64,000 nt of DNA from Candidatus Proelusimicrobium tauri (GCA_002311025.1 DBYY01000009.1:361036-425035); one strand, 5' to 3'. Shown: positions 31,812-40,709, counted from the first letter of the stretch. Made by a program: numbers and translations. The notes: generated from the sequence alone by a model not told the origin.

Positions 31812-32554
31812 TACAGGAACTTTTAGAACATCATATTTTAGACCATATTGTTGATATTAAACTTTTCGGTTTTGATATAAGTTTAACTCAGCATACTTTT
31901 TTTATGCTCGGTATTTCTGTTTGTTTGTTAATTCTTTTACCGTTTCTTGCAAATATTAAAAGTGGTCGTTTAAAAACGCTTATAGAATCTTTTGTCGTTT
32001 TTGTTCAAGATAATATTGTTTTACCAAATATAGGCCCGCACGGTAAAAAACTTGTTCCGTTTTTTTGCACTTTACTAATCTTTTTACTTTTTGCAAATTA
32101 TCTGGGTATGATGCCTGAAGCCCGCACAATAACAAGCAATATCTCCGTTACAGCGGGTATGGCAATAGCAAGTTTTATGTGTATTGTTTTTTTCAGTATA
32201 AAAGAAAACGGTGTCGGCGGTTTTATAAAATCTTTTGTGCCCGGCGGCGTGCCTTGGTGGCTTATTCCGATGATGTTTACTTTAGAAGTTTTCAGTTTAA
32301 TTATTAAAACTTTTGTTTTGGCGATTCGTTTGTTTGCCAATATGACGGCTGGACATATCATTTTACTCGGTCTTTTTTCTTTTATTTTTTTAATGGGGGA
32401 AAAAGCCATCTGGGAAGGATATGTTTCCAGTATACCTGTTTTAGGTATGACCCTTTTTGTTAGTATTTTGGAATTGCTTGTAGCCGCAATTCAGGCGTAT
32501 GTTTTTACTTTACTTACGGCCATATTTGTCGGTTTACAAAGTCATTCACATTAG
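31808..32554 (+). CDS. atpB: ATP synthase Fo subunit a
   Basis: 248 residues, about six transmembrane helices. Forms the two ion half-channels beside the c-ring. The essential arginine is in AIRLFANMTAGH, the hallmark of the family. The C-terminal helix contains ELLVAAIQAYVFTLLTAIF. It overlaps the accessory gene by 4 nt, and atpE starts 9 nt downstream. Confidence 0.96.
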   Translation: MIQELLEHHILDHIVDIKLFGFDISLTQHTFFMLGISVCLLILLPFLANIKSGRLKTLIESFVVFVQDNIVLPNIGPHGKKLVPFFCTLLIFLLFANYLGMMPEARTITSNISVTAGMAIASFMCIVFFSIKENGVGGFIKSFVPGGVPWWLIPMMFTLEVFSLIIKTFVLAIRLFANMTAGHIILLGLFSFIFLMGEKAIWEGYVSSIPVLGMTLFVSILELLVAAIQAYVFTLLTAIFVGLQSHSH

Positions 32555-32563
32555 GAGGATGTT

Positions 32564-32788
32564 ATGGAACTTGAAGTATTAAAATATGTTGCAGCAGGTT
32601 TAGGTGCTGGGCTTGCCGTTATAGGTGCTGCTCTTGGTATCGGTAAAATCGGTCAGGCTTCTTTAGAAGCAACCGGTCGTCAGCCGGCAGTTTCCGGTGA
32701 TGCAAGAACAACAATGATTATTGCTGCGGCTCTTGTAGAAGGTGTTACTTTGTTTGCTTTGGTTATTTGTCTTTTGATGACTTTATAG
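32564..32788 (+). CDS. atpE: ATP synthase Fo subunit c
   Basis: 74 residues, a two-helix hairpin. The loop is TGRQP, and the ion-carrying carboxylate is E59 in ALVEGVTLFALVI. Helix 1 lacks the Pro and Gln ligands of sodium-type rings, and E59 is followed by Gly rather than Ser or Thr. A proton-driven enzyme is therefore predicted. The Gly-rich GLGAGLAVIGAALGIG stretch packs the helices. The Shine-Dalgarno is AGGAGG. Confidence 0.96.
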   Translation: MELEVLKYVAAGLGAGLAVIGAALGIGKIGQASLEATGRQPAVSGDARTTMIIAAALVEGVTLFALVICLLMTL

Positions 32789-32792
32789 TATT

Positions 32793-33296
32793 ATGAAGAC
32801 TTTACTTGAACCAAATTTTGGTCTAGTTTTTTGGACGGTAGTGAACTTTTTTATCTTGGTAGTTTTGCTTGCTAAGTTTGCTTGGAAGCCGATTATAAAA
32901 GTGCTTGATGATAGGGAGAAGAAAATAAAAGAAGATATTTCTTCTGCCCAAGAAGCACGTGCCGAAGCCCAAAAAATTAAACAGGAAATGGAAGCAAAAC
33001 TTGAGGAAATTTCCAACCAGAGTTTTCAAAAATTAAAAGAAGCACAAGAATTTGCTAACGAAGAAAAAAAGAAAATTCTTGACTCTGCCGCCGTGCAGGC
33101 AAATGCTATGGTAGAACAAGCCAAAGCCGAAATTGCTGGGGAAACCCAAAAAGCAATTGAAGCCCTTAAAGCGCAAATGGCAGATACAACTCTTCTTGCT
33201 CTAAAAAAGATTATTACTAAGCAAGAAGATGAGGCCGCTTCCCGCAAACAAGTTGAAACGGTCTTAAAAGAAATAGAAACAAAAGCAAACAAATAA
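32793..33296 (+). CDS. atpF: ATP synthase Fo subunit b
   Basis: 167 residues. One N-terminal membrane helix (about 9-28, FGLVFWTVVNFFILVVLLAK) is followed by KPIIKVLDDREKKI and a long charged helix rich in Glu, Ala and Lys that forms the peripheral stalk. Length and pattern are standard. It starts 4 nt after atpE, and atpH begins 1 nt after it ends. Confidence 0.95.
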   Translation: MKTLLEPNFGLVFWTVVNFFILVVLLAKFAWKPIIKVLDDREKKIKEDISSAQEARAEAQKIKQEMEAKLEEISNQSFQKLKEAQEFANEEKKKILDSAAVQANAMVEQAKAEIAGETQKAIEALKAQMADTTLLALKKIITKQEDEAASRKQVETVLKEIETKANK

Positions 33297-33297
33297 A

Positions 33298-33819
33298 ATG
33301 AAAGATAATTTTTACCTCGCGCATAAATATGCTGTTGCCTTTGATTTTTGTGCTAACAACGCACAAGAAGCAATGGCTAATTTTTCTTCTTATCACAATG
33401 CGTTAGAACGGCTTGCGCGTGTAAAAGATATTGTGGAAAATCCCGCCATTGCTTTTAACCAAAAAGAAACTTTTTTAAGAGAGTTTTTGGGTAAAGATAT
33501 CGGCGCGTCTTTTGTTATGCTTTTGGTAAAGGCAAAACGTCAACATTTAGCAAAAGTTATAGAAAGAGAGTTGATGCTTCTTTTAGATAAAAGAAACAAA
33601 ATTAACCGCGCCCAAGTGACAACGGCGCATGCTCTTAACTCTCAAGAAAAACAGCAAGCGCAAAAAACTTTAAGTGAGTATTTTAAAACTCCCTTAACCC
33701 TTTCCTTTAAGGAAGATAAAAATATTCTCGGCGGAATAATTGTTAAGAAAGATGATGTTTGTATTGACGGCAGTATTTTAGGTCAGTTAAAAAATTTGGA
33801 ACAAGAATTAAAGAGGTAA
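33298..33819 (+). CDS. atpH: ATP synthase F1 subunit delta
   Basis: 173 residues linking the b stalk to the top of F1. The N-terminal helical bundle (YAVAFDFCA, then VKDIVENPAIAF) and C-terminal segment LGGIIVKKDDVCIDGSILGQL are typical of OSCP/delta. It sits between atpF and atpA as in most bacteria. Sequence conservation of this subunit is always low, so position in the operon matters for the call. Confidence 0.93.
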   Translation: MKDNFYLAHKYAVAFDFCANNAQEAMANFSSYHNALERLARVKDIVENPAIAFNQKETFLREFLGKDIGASFVMLLVKAKRQHLAKVIERELMLLLDKRNKINRAQVTTAHALNSQEKQQAQKTLSEYFKTPLTLSFKEDKNILGGIIVKKDDVCIDGSILGQLKNLEQELKR

Positions 33820-33823
33820 TAAA

Positions 33824-35341
33824 ATGGCAATCAGGCCTGATGAAATCACAACAATAATAAAAGAAAAAATTGAAAATTGGAACGCTGTAACCGATATTAG
33901 AGAAGAAGGTCAAGTCATTAGCGTAGGCGATGGCATTGCCCGCATTTACGGTTTACAAAAAGCCGTTTCAGGCGAATTGTTAGAATTTGAAAGCGGGGTA
34001 AAAGGTTTGGTTTTGAATTTGGAATATGATAATATCGGTTGTGTTTTAATGGGGTCGGATACTCAAGTAAAGGAAGGGCAAAAATGTTTCCGAACGGGCA
34101 AAGTTATGAGTGTGCCTGTCGGCGATGAACTTCTTGGCAGAGTTGTAAACCCCCTAGGACAGGCCCTTGACGGTAAAGGAATTATAAAGACAAAAGAAAC
34201 AAGACCTCTTGAAATTATTGCTCCCGGCGTTGTGGAGCGCCAACCTGTCAATGAACCTTTGCAAACCGGCTTAAAAGCAATAGATGCTATGGTGCCGATA
34301 GGCAAAGGGCAAAGAGAGTTAATTATCGGCGATAGACAAACCGGTAAAACCGCTATTGCCATAGATACCATTATCAATCAAAAACAACAAGGCAAAGAAG
34401 TTATTTGTATTTACTGTGCTATTGGGCAAAAACAAAGCACGGTAGCAAATGTTGTTCAAACTTTAAAAGATTTCGGTGCGATGGATTATACAATTGTTGT
34501 TAGCGCAACGGCTTCCGATCCCGCCTCTCTCTTATATGTTGCGCCTTATGCCGCTTGCGCTATGGGCGAATATTTTATGTGGCAGGGCAGAGATGTTTTA
34601 GTAATTTATGATGACTTATCAAAACACGCGCAGGCTTATCGTCAAATGTCTTTACTTTTAAGGCGTCCGCCCGGCAGAGAAGCATATCCCGGCGATGTTT
34701 TTTATTTACACTCAAGACTACTTGAACGCGCTTGCCGTTTGAATAAAGAAAACGGCGGCGGTTCTCTTACAGCATTGCCTATTATTGAAACGCAGGCAAA
34801 TGATATTTCCGCTTATATTCCGACAAATGTTATTTCAATTACCGACGGACAGATTTATTTGGATGCGAACATTTTCCGCTCCGGTTTTAAGCCGGCAATT
34901 GATGTCGGCCTGTCAGTTTCCCGCGTAGGCGGAAGCGCACAGAAAAAGGCCATGCGTAAAGTGGCAGGTACTTTGCGTATTGATTTGGCGCAGTATCAGG
35001 AACTTGCAAGTTTTGCTCAATTTGGCAGTGAACTTGATAAAGAATCTCAATTCCAACTTGCGCGCGGCCAACGCTTAAGAGAACTCTTAAAACAACCGCA
35101 ATATCAACCTATGCTAGCAGAAGAACAAACTTTAGTTTTATTTGCCGGCACAAAGGGGTACCTTGATGATATTGCCGTTAATAAAATTGCCTCTTATCAG
35201 GCAGATTTATTAACTTTTGCCCGTTCAAAGTATGCTGCTTTACTTAAAAAAATAGCCCAAGCAAAAGCGCTTGATGAAGAACTTGAAAACGAAATAAAAA
35301 CAGCATTAGAAGATTTTAAGACAATGTTTAAAGGAAAATAA
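33824..35341 (+). CDS. atpA: ATP synthase F1 subunit alpha
   Basis: 505 residues. Contains the non-catalytic nucleotide site GDRQTGKTAIAID (near 170-182), AYRQMSLLLRRPPGREAYPGD and the signature PAIDVGLSVSRVGGSAQ. Full length and intact. The Shine-Dalgarno is AGAGG. The next gene is not atpG, as is usual, but an unrelated epimerase 14 nt downstream. Confidence 0.97.
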   Translation: MAIRPDEITTIIKEKIENWNAVTDIREEGQVISVGDGIARIYGLQKAVSGELLEFESGVKGLVLNLEYDNIGCVLMGSDTQVKEGQKCFRTGKVMSVPVGDELLGRVVNPLGQALDGKGIIKTKETRPLEIIAPGVVERQPVNEPLQTGLKAIDAMVPIGKGQRELIIGDRQTGKTAIAIDTIINQKQQGKEVICIYCAIGQKQSTVANVVQTLKDFGAMDYTIVVSATASDPASLLYVAPYAACAMGEYFMWQGRDVLVIYDDLSKHAQAYRQMSLLLRRPPGREAYPGDVFYLHSRLLERACRLNKENGGGSLTALPIIETQANDISAYIPTNVISITDGQIYLDANIFRSGFKPAIDVGLSVSRVGGSAQKKAMRKVAGTLRIDLAQYQELASFAQFGSELDKESQFQLARGQRLRELLKQPQYQPMLAEEQTLVLFAGTKGYLDDIAVNKIASYQADLLTFARSKYAALLKKIAQAKALDEELENEIKTALEDFKTMFKGK

Positions 35342-35355
35342 AAAAGGAGAAAATT

Positions 35356-36279
35356 ATGACAACACAAAAAAAATATTTAGTTACAGGTGGTGCCGGCTTT
35401 GTCGGTAGCAATATAACATGGGAACTTGTTAAACAAGGCCATGCGGTTACTATTGTAGATGATTTTTCTTCCGGTCATTTTAAAAATTTACTTGGTTTTA
35501 AAGGCGATATTATTACGGCAAACTTAGCGGAAACTCTGCCGCCGGCCGATTATTATGATGCTATCTTCCACGAGGCAGCCATAACAGATACCGATGTTCA
35601 CGACCAAAAGAAAATGATGGAAGTTAATGTCGAAGCCTTTAGAAATATCTTAAATTATGCCGCCGATAATGAAATTAAAAGAGTTGTCTATGCTTCTTCT
35701 GCGGCTACTTATGGCAACGGCGCTTGTCCGATGAATGTCAACCAAACACCCACACCGGAAAACATTTATGGTTTTTCCAAAGCCATTATGGATAATGTCG
35801 CACGCGAATTTTCCGCCGATAACCAAGATATGAAAATCGTCGGTCTTCGCTATTTTAATGTTTATGGTCCCGGTGAATATTATAAAGGCAAAACTTCAAG
35901 TATGATTTATCAACTTTATAATCAAATGAAAAAAGGGCATAACCCCAAAATTTTCAAAATGGGCGAACAACAAAGAGATTTCGTTTATATCAAAGATATT
36001 ATTAAGGCAAACATGTGTGCTTTGACGGCAAAAGACAGTTGCGTTGTTAATGCCGGCACAGGTATTGCAAGAAGTTTCAATGATATTGTTAAATGCTTAA
36101 ACGCAGAATTAAAAACAACTTTACCGGCGGAATATATTGATAATCCTTATTCTTTTTATCAATTAAAAACCGAAGCCGATATCGCTTTAAGTAAAGAAAA
36201 AATCGGCTATACTCCCGATTGGACTCTTGAACTCGGTATACAAGATTATGTCAAAGTTTTAGAGGCAAGGAACAAATAA
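35356..36279 (+). CDS. NAD(P)-dependent sugar epimerase, HldD-like (ADP-heptose 6-epimerase)
   Basis: 307 residues, extended SDR fold. Cofactor motif GGAGFVGSN (11-19). The catalytic set is S114/S115 in YASSAATYG, with Y138 and K142 in IYGFSK. GLRYFNVYGPGEYYKGK and RDFVYIKDI closely follow the pattern of ADP-L-glycero-D-manno-heptose 6-epimerase, which makes a precursor of the LPS inner core. UDP-glucose 4-epimerase is a weaker alternative. It lies inside the atp operon with AAGGAG upstream, and it ends exactly 1 nt before atpG, so it is co-transcribed with ATP synthase. A functional link is not obvious. Confidence 0.8.
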   Translation: MTTQKKYLVTGGAGFVGSNITWELVKQGHAVTIVDDFSSGHFKNLLGFKGDIITANLAETLPPADYYDAIFHEAAITDTDVHDQKKMMEVNVEAFRNILNYAADNEIKRVVYASSAATYGNGACPMNVNQTPTPENIYGFSKAIMDNVAREFSADNQDMKIVGLRYFNVYGPGEYYKGKTSSMIYQLYNQMKKGHNPKIFKMGEQQRDFVYIKDIIKANMCALTAKDSCVVNAGTGIARSFNDIVKCLNAELKTTLPAEYIDNPYSFYQLKTEADIALSKEKIGYTPDWTLELGIQDYVKVLEARNK

Positions 36280-37176
36280 ATGGAATCTTTACGCGATATT
36301 AGGCAGGAGATAAAATCAACCAAAGCAACGCAGCAAATTATGCTGACGATGAAGATGATATCTTCTGCCCGTATCCGCAAAGCCCAGCAGATGATGCTTG
36401 ACGGGCGTCCTTTTGCACACAAAATGGCGGAAATGATTGATAGTCTTAGAAAAGATATTCAAGCACCGGATAGCGAACTTCGCAAAAATTCCGCTTACCG
36501 TTTTTTTGATAATACAGATACCGCTAAAAACAGTGTTATGCTTATTTTAATCACGGCAGATAAAGGGCTTTGCGGCTCTTTCAATGCCAATGTTTTAAGG
36601 GAAACTTTAAAGTGGTTAAGAGCAAACGAGGAAAAAGAAAAATATATTTTTATTATCGGCAAAAAAGGGCGTGATTTTTTAAAGCGTCTTAAAATACCGC
36701 GTTTACATATTATCGGTGAACTTATCGGTATTTTTCCGAAGGCCTCTTATGCTCACGCTACTATGATTAAAGATGCAATTTTACAGGCAGGCACAAAATA
36801 TAATATTTCTACCGTGCATCTTATTTACAATGATTTTAAGTCAATGGCAAGCCAGAAATTAGTCAGCAAAGATTTTCTCCCTTTTGATTTTGACGAAATT
36901 GAAGGAGATAAAGATCTTTCCGATATTACTTTTGAGCCAAGTATGTTAGCAGTTTTTTTAGTTTTAATTCCTCGTTATTTAGGCGCAACTTTATATAGTG
37001 TTCTTTTGGAAAGTCAGGCAGCGGAACTTGCCGCCAGAATGAACGCTATGGAAAGTGCCAGCAAAAACGCGGGGGAAATTGTAGATAATTTAAGTGTTAA
37101 ATTAAACAAAGTCCGCCAAGCGACAATTACCAATGAACTAACGGAAATTGTCAGCGGCGCAAATGCGTTAAATTGA
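36280..37176 (+). CDS. atpG: ATP synthase F1 subunit gamma
   Basis: 298 residues, the rotating central stalk. The N-terminal helix ESLRDIRQEIKSTKATQQI and later ADKGLCGSFNANVL are conserved, and the C-terminal helix has ESQAAELAARMNAMESA followed by NKVRQATITNELTEIV. It starts immediately after the epimerase stop. A GGAG-type Shine-Dalgarno is not evident; AGGCAAGGAA in the epimerase 3' end is the nearest purine-rich stretch, suggesting coupling. Confidence 0.95.
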   Translation: MESLRDIRQEIKSTKATQQIMLTMKMISSARIRKAQQMMLDGRPFAHKMAEMIDSLRKDIQAPDSELRKNSAYRFFDNTDTAKNSVMLILITADKGLCGSFNANVLRETLKWLRANEEKEKYIFIIGKKGRDFLKRLKIPRLHIIGELIGIFPKASYAHATMIKDAILQAGTKYNISTVHLIYNDFKSMASQKLVSKDFLPFDFDEIEGDKDLSDITFEPSMLAVFLVLIPRYLGATLYSVLLESQAAELAARMNAMESASKNAGEIVDNLSVKLNKVRQATITNELTEIVSGANALN

Positions 37177-37186
37177 GGTTATTTTT

Positions 37187-38611
37187 ATGAATATAGGCAA
37201 AGTAGTACAGATTATAGGTCCGGCGGTTGATGTCCAATTTGAAAAGGATTTACCGCTTATAAACAATGCTCTGGAAATTAAACTGAACGAAAAAGATGTT
37301 TTAGTAGCCGAAGTTGCCCAACAACTTGGAGATAATATTGTGCGTGCTATCGCTTTAGGACCGACGGACGGTCTTGCCCGTGGCGCACAGGTGGTAGATA
37401 CTGGTGCTGCTTTAAAAGTACCCGTAGGTGAGGCCTGTCTCGGTCGTTTAATAAATGTTCTTGGCCAGCCACAAGATCACAGAGGCCCTATTGAAACAAA
37501 AGAATATGCCTCAATTCACACTCCGCCACCTTTGTTAGAGGACCAAAAAACTACACCTGAAATTTTTGAAACGGGTATAAAAGTTATAGATTTAATTGCC
37601 CCTTATATGAAAGGGGGAAAAGTCGGTCTTTTTGGCGGTGCTGGTGTCGGCAAAACCGTTATTATTATGGAACTTATTAACAATGTCGCGCGTCAACATC
37701 ACGGCAGTTCCGTTTTCGGCGGGGTCGGCGAGAGAAGCCGCGAAGGTAATGACCTTTGGCTTGAAATGCAGGAAAGTAAACTTGCCGACGGTTCAACCGT
37801 TCTTGATAAAACCGTTCTTGTTTACGGTCAAATGAACGAGCCGCCCGGCGCAAGAGCGCAAGTCGCTTTAACGGCTTTAACACAGGCAGAGTATTTCAGA
37901 GATAGAAAAGGTCAAGATGTTCTTTTATTCTTGGATAATATTTTCCGTTATGTCCTTGCTAATTCCGAAGTTTCCGCTTTGCTAGGACGTATGCCTTCAG
38001 CCGTCGGTTATCAACCTACTTTAAATACCGAAATCGGCGCTTTGCAAGAAAGGATTACTTCTACTAAAAAAGGTTCTATCACTTCTATTCAGGCGGTTTA
38101 TGTCCCTGCTGACGATTTAACGGACCCCGGTGTTGCTTCCACATTTACACACCTTGACGCAACAACCGTTTTATCCCGTCAGTTAGCAAGTCTTGGTATT
38201 TATCCGGCTGTTGACCCACTTGATTCAACTTCCCGTATTTTAGACGCCAGAGTTTTAGGCGAAGAGCATTATCAGGTTGCCCAAGATGTCCGCAGAATTT
38301 TACAAAAGTATAAAGATTTACAGGATATTATCGCCATACTCGGTATGGATGAGTTAAGCGACGAAGATAAAACAACCGTTGCCCGCGCAAGACGCATACA
38401 AAAGTTTTTATCCCAGCCGTTTTTTGTGGCGGAAAAGTTTACCGGTGTTCCCGGCAAATATGTCAAAATTGAAGATACAATTAAAAGTTTCAAAGGCATT
38501 ATCGCCGGCGAATATGACCATATTCCGGAGCAGGCCTTCTTCAATTGCGGCGGCATAGAAGATGTCTTAAAGAATTACGAAAAGATGCAGCAAAAAGATG
38601 AAAACAAATAA
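37187..38611 (+). CDS. atpD: ATP synthase F1 subunit beta
   Basis: 474 residues, the catalytic subunit. P-loop GGAGVGKTVI (150-159), the GERSREGNDL segment with the catalytic Glu, and ALLGRMPSAVGYQPTL are all present. The DELSDEDK motif (DELSD region) near the C-terminus is intact. The segment FLDNIFRYVLANSEVSA has a few substitutions relative to the usual IDNIFRFTQAGSEVSA, with no effect on known key residues. It overlaps atpC by 14 nt. Confidence 0.97.
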   Translation: MNIGKVVQIIGPAVDVQFEKDLPLINNALEIKLNEKDVLVAEVAQQLGDNIVRAIALGPTDGLARGAQVVDTGAALKVPVGEACLGRLINVLGQPQDHRGPIETKEYASIHTPPPLLEDQKTTPEIFETGIKVIDLIAPYMKGGKVGLFGGAGVGKTVIIMELINNVARQHHGSSVFGGVGERSREGNDLWLEMQESKLADGSTVLDKTVLVYGQMNEPPGARAQVALTALTQAEYFRDRKGQDVLLFLDNIFRYVLANSEVSALLGRMPSAVGYQPTLNTEIGALQERITSTKKGSITSIQAVYVPADDLTDPGVASTFTHLDATTVLSRQLASLGIYPAVDPLDSTSRILDARVLGEEHYQVAQDVRRILQKYKDLQDIIAILGMDELSDEDKTTVARARRIQKFLSQPFFVAEKFTGVPGKYVKIEDTIKSFKGIIAGEYDHIPEQAFFNCGGIEDVLKNYEKMQQKDENK

Positions 38612-39017
38612 AAAACTTCGTTTACAAATTACCACTCCGCAGAAACCTGTTTTAGATAAAGAGGTTGATTTTGTCGTCTTGCCCGCCTACGAGGGGGAAC
38701 TCGGTGTTTTGCCCGGTCATAAACCTTATGTTGCAACTTTAAATTTCGGGGAACTTCGCTACACGGTTGACGGTAAAGAAGAAGTTTTTGCCCTTATGGG
38801 CGGACTAGCCGAAATTGCCAAAGACGAAGTTTCCGTCTTTGCCGAAGATATCGCCTTAGCCCGTGAAGTTGACGAAGAAACCGCTAAACAAAAAGTAGAA
38901 CAAGCCAAGGCCTCTTTGTCGGCCAAAGGTGCTGATATTGATATGGAACTAGCCGAAATTGAACTTAAAAAAGCCATTTTGATGCTTAAAGTTAAAAACA
39001 ACAAACGTAAGAAATAA
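38598..39017 (+). CDS. atpC: ATP synthase F1 subunit epsilon
   Basis: 139 residues. The N-terminal beta sandwich reads LRLQITTPQKPVLDKEVDFV followed by LPAYEGELGVLPGHKP, the family signature. The C-terminal helices (about 90-139) are regulatory and can brake ATP hydrolysis. It is the last subunit gene; the start lies within the atpD end. A small lipoprotein gene follows by 12 nt before the operon terminator. Confidence 0.95.
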   Translation: MKTNKKLRLQITTPQKPVLDKEVDFVVLPAYEGELGVLPGHKPYVATLNFGELRYTVDGKEEVFALMGGLAEIAKDEVSVFAEDIALAREVDEETAKQKVEQAKASLSAKGADIDMELAEIELKKAILMLKVKNNKRKK

Positions 39018-39029
39018 ATAGAAAATTTT

Positions 39030-39236
39030 ATGAAAAAATTACTTGTTTTATTTTTATTAAGTTTTGTTTTTTGTGCTTGCGCAAATACTCAAAAACAAGA
39101 GGATACAAATAAAACTCAAACAGATTTTGTTATGAGCCAAGAAGAACTTGAAGAATGGTTTCCGCAGATAGACCCTTCCGAATATGGACATTGTACCCGT
39201 TGCGGTTTTGTTGAAGACGAGCACACACGCAAATAA
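39030..39236 (+). CDS. Small putative lipoprotein, unknown function
   Basis: 68 residues. A signal peptide (KKLLVLFLLSFVFCA) ends at a lipobox-like FCAC, so C16 is a likely lipidated Cys (C14 is also present). The mature part is about 50 residues, acidic, and ends with HCTRCGF, a CxxC that could bind metal. It lies 12 nt after atpC and before the operon terminator, so it may be co-expressed with ATP synthase. No family recognised. Confidence 0.55.
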   Translation: MKKLLVLFLLSFVFCACANTQKQEDTNKTQTDFVMSQEELEEWFPQIDPSEYGHCTRCGFVEDEHTRK

Positions 39237-39255
39237 AAAGAAACTTTCTAAAACA

Positions 39256-39288
39256 AAAAACGCGCTCTATAAAAAAGAGCGCGTTTTT
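39256..39288. terminator. Bidirectional terminator at the end of the atp operon
   Basis: Stem AAAAACGCGCTC (39256-39267) with its complement (39277-39288). The A and T flanks let it serve both the atp operon and the converging thioesterase gene. Confidence 0.9.
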
Positions 39289-39302
39289 ATTTGTAAAAGA
39301 AA

Positions 39303-39716
39303 TTATTTCCTTATAGGTCTTTTTATTCTGCTTGGCTCAAGTTTAACAATATCTCTAAAATATTGCGGCCATTTGCCAAGGCGGCCTTCTTTACTCACGC
39401 AGGCAAGCGAGGTTGTCCCTTCCGTTAAAAGTTTTCCGTCTTGATTAAAAATCTGATATTCATAAACAAGTCTAACGGGGCTCATTTCAATAGGGTAGGC
39501 CTGCACATCAATCACATCCCCATACATAGCGGGTGCGCGGTAAAAAATTTCTTGATGATTAACAACAAAATAGCAATTATCTTCCATTAGTTTTTTTACG
39601 GTCAAACCCATTTTTTCAAGTTCTTCGGTTCTTGCTTCTTCAAAAAACCTCAAATAATTTGCGTGGTATACGACTCCGCCACAATCTGTATCGTAATAGT
39701 ATATATTTCTTTTCAT
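39303..39716 (-). CDS. YbgC/4HBT-family acyl-CoA thioesterase
   Basis: 137 residues, single hot-dog domain. YYDTDCGGVVYHANYLRFFE holds the catalytic Asp and the H-x-NY pattern of the YbgC group. Members hydrolyse short acyl-CoAs and are often linked with Tol-Pal; no tol genes lie next to it here. It has a strong GGGGGAG Shine-Dalgarno. It is divergent from the 39774 gene and converges on the atp operon. Confidence 0.88.
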   Translation of the reverse strand: MKRNIYYYDTDCGGVVYHANYLRFFEEARTEELEKMGLTVKKLMEDNCYFVVNHQEIFYRAPAMYGDVIDVQAYPIEMSPVRLVYEYQIFNQDGKLLTEGTTSLACVSKEGRLGKWPQYFRDIVKLEPSRIKRPIRK

Positions 39717-39758
39717 AACTCCCCCAATAAAAATATCTAAAGATATGATATCATTTTA

Positions 39759-39767
39759 TGCTAAAAT
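39759..39767 (+). promoter_or_regulatory. Extended -10 element of the 39774 gene, leaderless
   Basis: TGC followed by TAAAAT (39762-39767). The ATG comes after 6 nt and no Shine-Dalgarno is present. I find no good -35. Confidence 0.5.
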
Positions 39768-39773
39768 AGTCTT

Positions 39774-40532
39774 ATGAGCAAAGAAACATCAAATAATTTT
39801 ATAAACATTTTAATTTTAATTTTTATGGCTATGGTAATTGCCTATCCTGTCAGTTTGTTTATTAAAAACAGGAGTGATTTATCAAAAGCCATCACGCCGG
39901 AACAAAAAGAGTCTTTTATCTCCGATAAAGAAGAAAAACCTTCTGAAAGAGTTAATTATTTACCTATTGAACAAGGTACTTTAGTGGGAGAAGGTTACCA
40001 AAGTGTTCAATATGGTAATACCGGTAATGCTGTTATCAGGGTTTCTATAAACAATGTCGCCAATTTGACTCAGGATCAGTTCCGTCAAGTAGGCAGAACG
40101 CCTTACAGTTTGCTTAATACCGTTCGCACTAATACCAAGACTCCGCAAGTTTTAGATGTTGTTTTTAACGATGATACTATCATTGAGTCCTTTTTCGGAA
40201 GGGAAACAACTTCACTTCTCGTTAATAAGCCGGATATTTTAGTTCGTATGGTTGAAAAACAGGCACCCGAAATTTCCGAATTTATTAATCATCCAGCAAT
40301 GCGGGAAGCGCTTTCAAGTCCGGAAACTTTAAATGTTCTTGCCGGCAGCAAATTAATGGCCAATGTTTTGGAAAGTCCCACCGGTCAATACTTTTTAAAT
40401 AATCCTTCAGAAGTAAAAAGGTTGATAGGTATAAACGAAGATTTAAAATCTTTGTCTGAAAACGAAAACTTGCGCAATCTTCTGCTTAATTTCGGCCCTA
40501 CTAAGCAGGCCGCACAAGTTGCCCTTAATTAA
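39774..40532 (+). CDS. Membrane-anchored protein of unknown function
   Basis: 252 residues. One N-terminal hydrophobic helix (about 10-31, INILILIFMAMVIAYPVSLFI) anchors a soluble domain. Residues 145-250 are helical and show a loose repetition of short helices with Asn-Pro or His-Pro breaks (VNKPDILVRM, INHPAMREAL, LNNPSEVKRL). No catalytic motif or family was recognised. It is transcribed alone from an apparently leaderless promoter, and tRNA-Gly follows. Confidence 0.6.
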   Translation: MSKETSNNFINILILIFMAMVIAYPVSLFIKNRSDLSKAITPEQKESFISDKEEKPSERVNYLPIEQGTLVGEGYQSVQYGNTGNAVIRVSINNVANLTQDQFRQVGRTPYSLLNTVRTNTKTPQVLDVVFNDDTIIESFFGRETTSLLVNKPDILVRMVEKQAPEISEFINHPAMREALSSPETLNVLAGSKLMANVLESPTGQYFLNNPSEVKRLIGINEDLKSLSENENLRNLLLNFGPTKQAAQVALN

Positions 40533-40547
40533 ACTAAATAAGTAAAT

Positions 40548-40576
40548 TTGGCAAAGTTTTAAAAATTTGTTATAAT
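40548..40576 (+). promoter_or_regulatory. tRNA-Gly promoter
   Basis: TTGGCA (40548-40553), 17-nt spacer and consensus TATAAT (40571-40576), 17 nt before the tRNA 5' end. Confidence 0.85.
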
Positions 40577-40593
40577 AAATATATACAGATTTT

Positions 40594-40667
40594 GCGGGCG
40601 TGGTTCAATGGTAGAACGCGACCTTGCCAAGGTTGAGACGAGAGTTCGATTCTCTTCGCCCGCTCCA
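40594..40667 (+). tRNA. tRNA-Gly(GCC)
   Basis: 74 nt including an encoded CCA. The acceptor stem GCGGGCG pairs with CGCCCGC (40657-40663). The D-loop region is GGTTCAATGGTAGAAC. The anticodon loop TTGCCAA gives anticodon GCC. The T arm is AGAGTTCGATTCTCT. It has its own consensus promoter and terminator, so it is an independent unit. Confidence 0.97.
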
Positions 40668-40670
40668 TTT

Positions 40671-40702
40671 AAAAACCCTTTTCACAAAGAAAAGGGTTTT
40701 TT
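40671..40702 (+). terminator. Terminator of tRNA-Gly
   Basis: 12-bp stem AAAAACCCTTTT (40671-40682) with its complement (40690-40701) followed by Ts. The uvrB -10 box begins 8 nt later. Confidence 0.88.
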
Positions 40703-40709
40703 GTTTTTA

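Noticed and set aside
32564..32788. Sodium-driven ATP synthase
   Set aside because: Subunit c lacks the helix-1 Pro and Gln and the Ser or Thr after the key Glu that define sodium-type rings.
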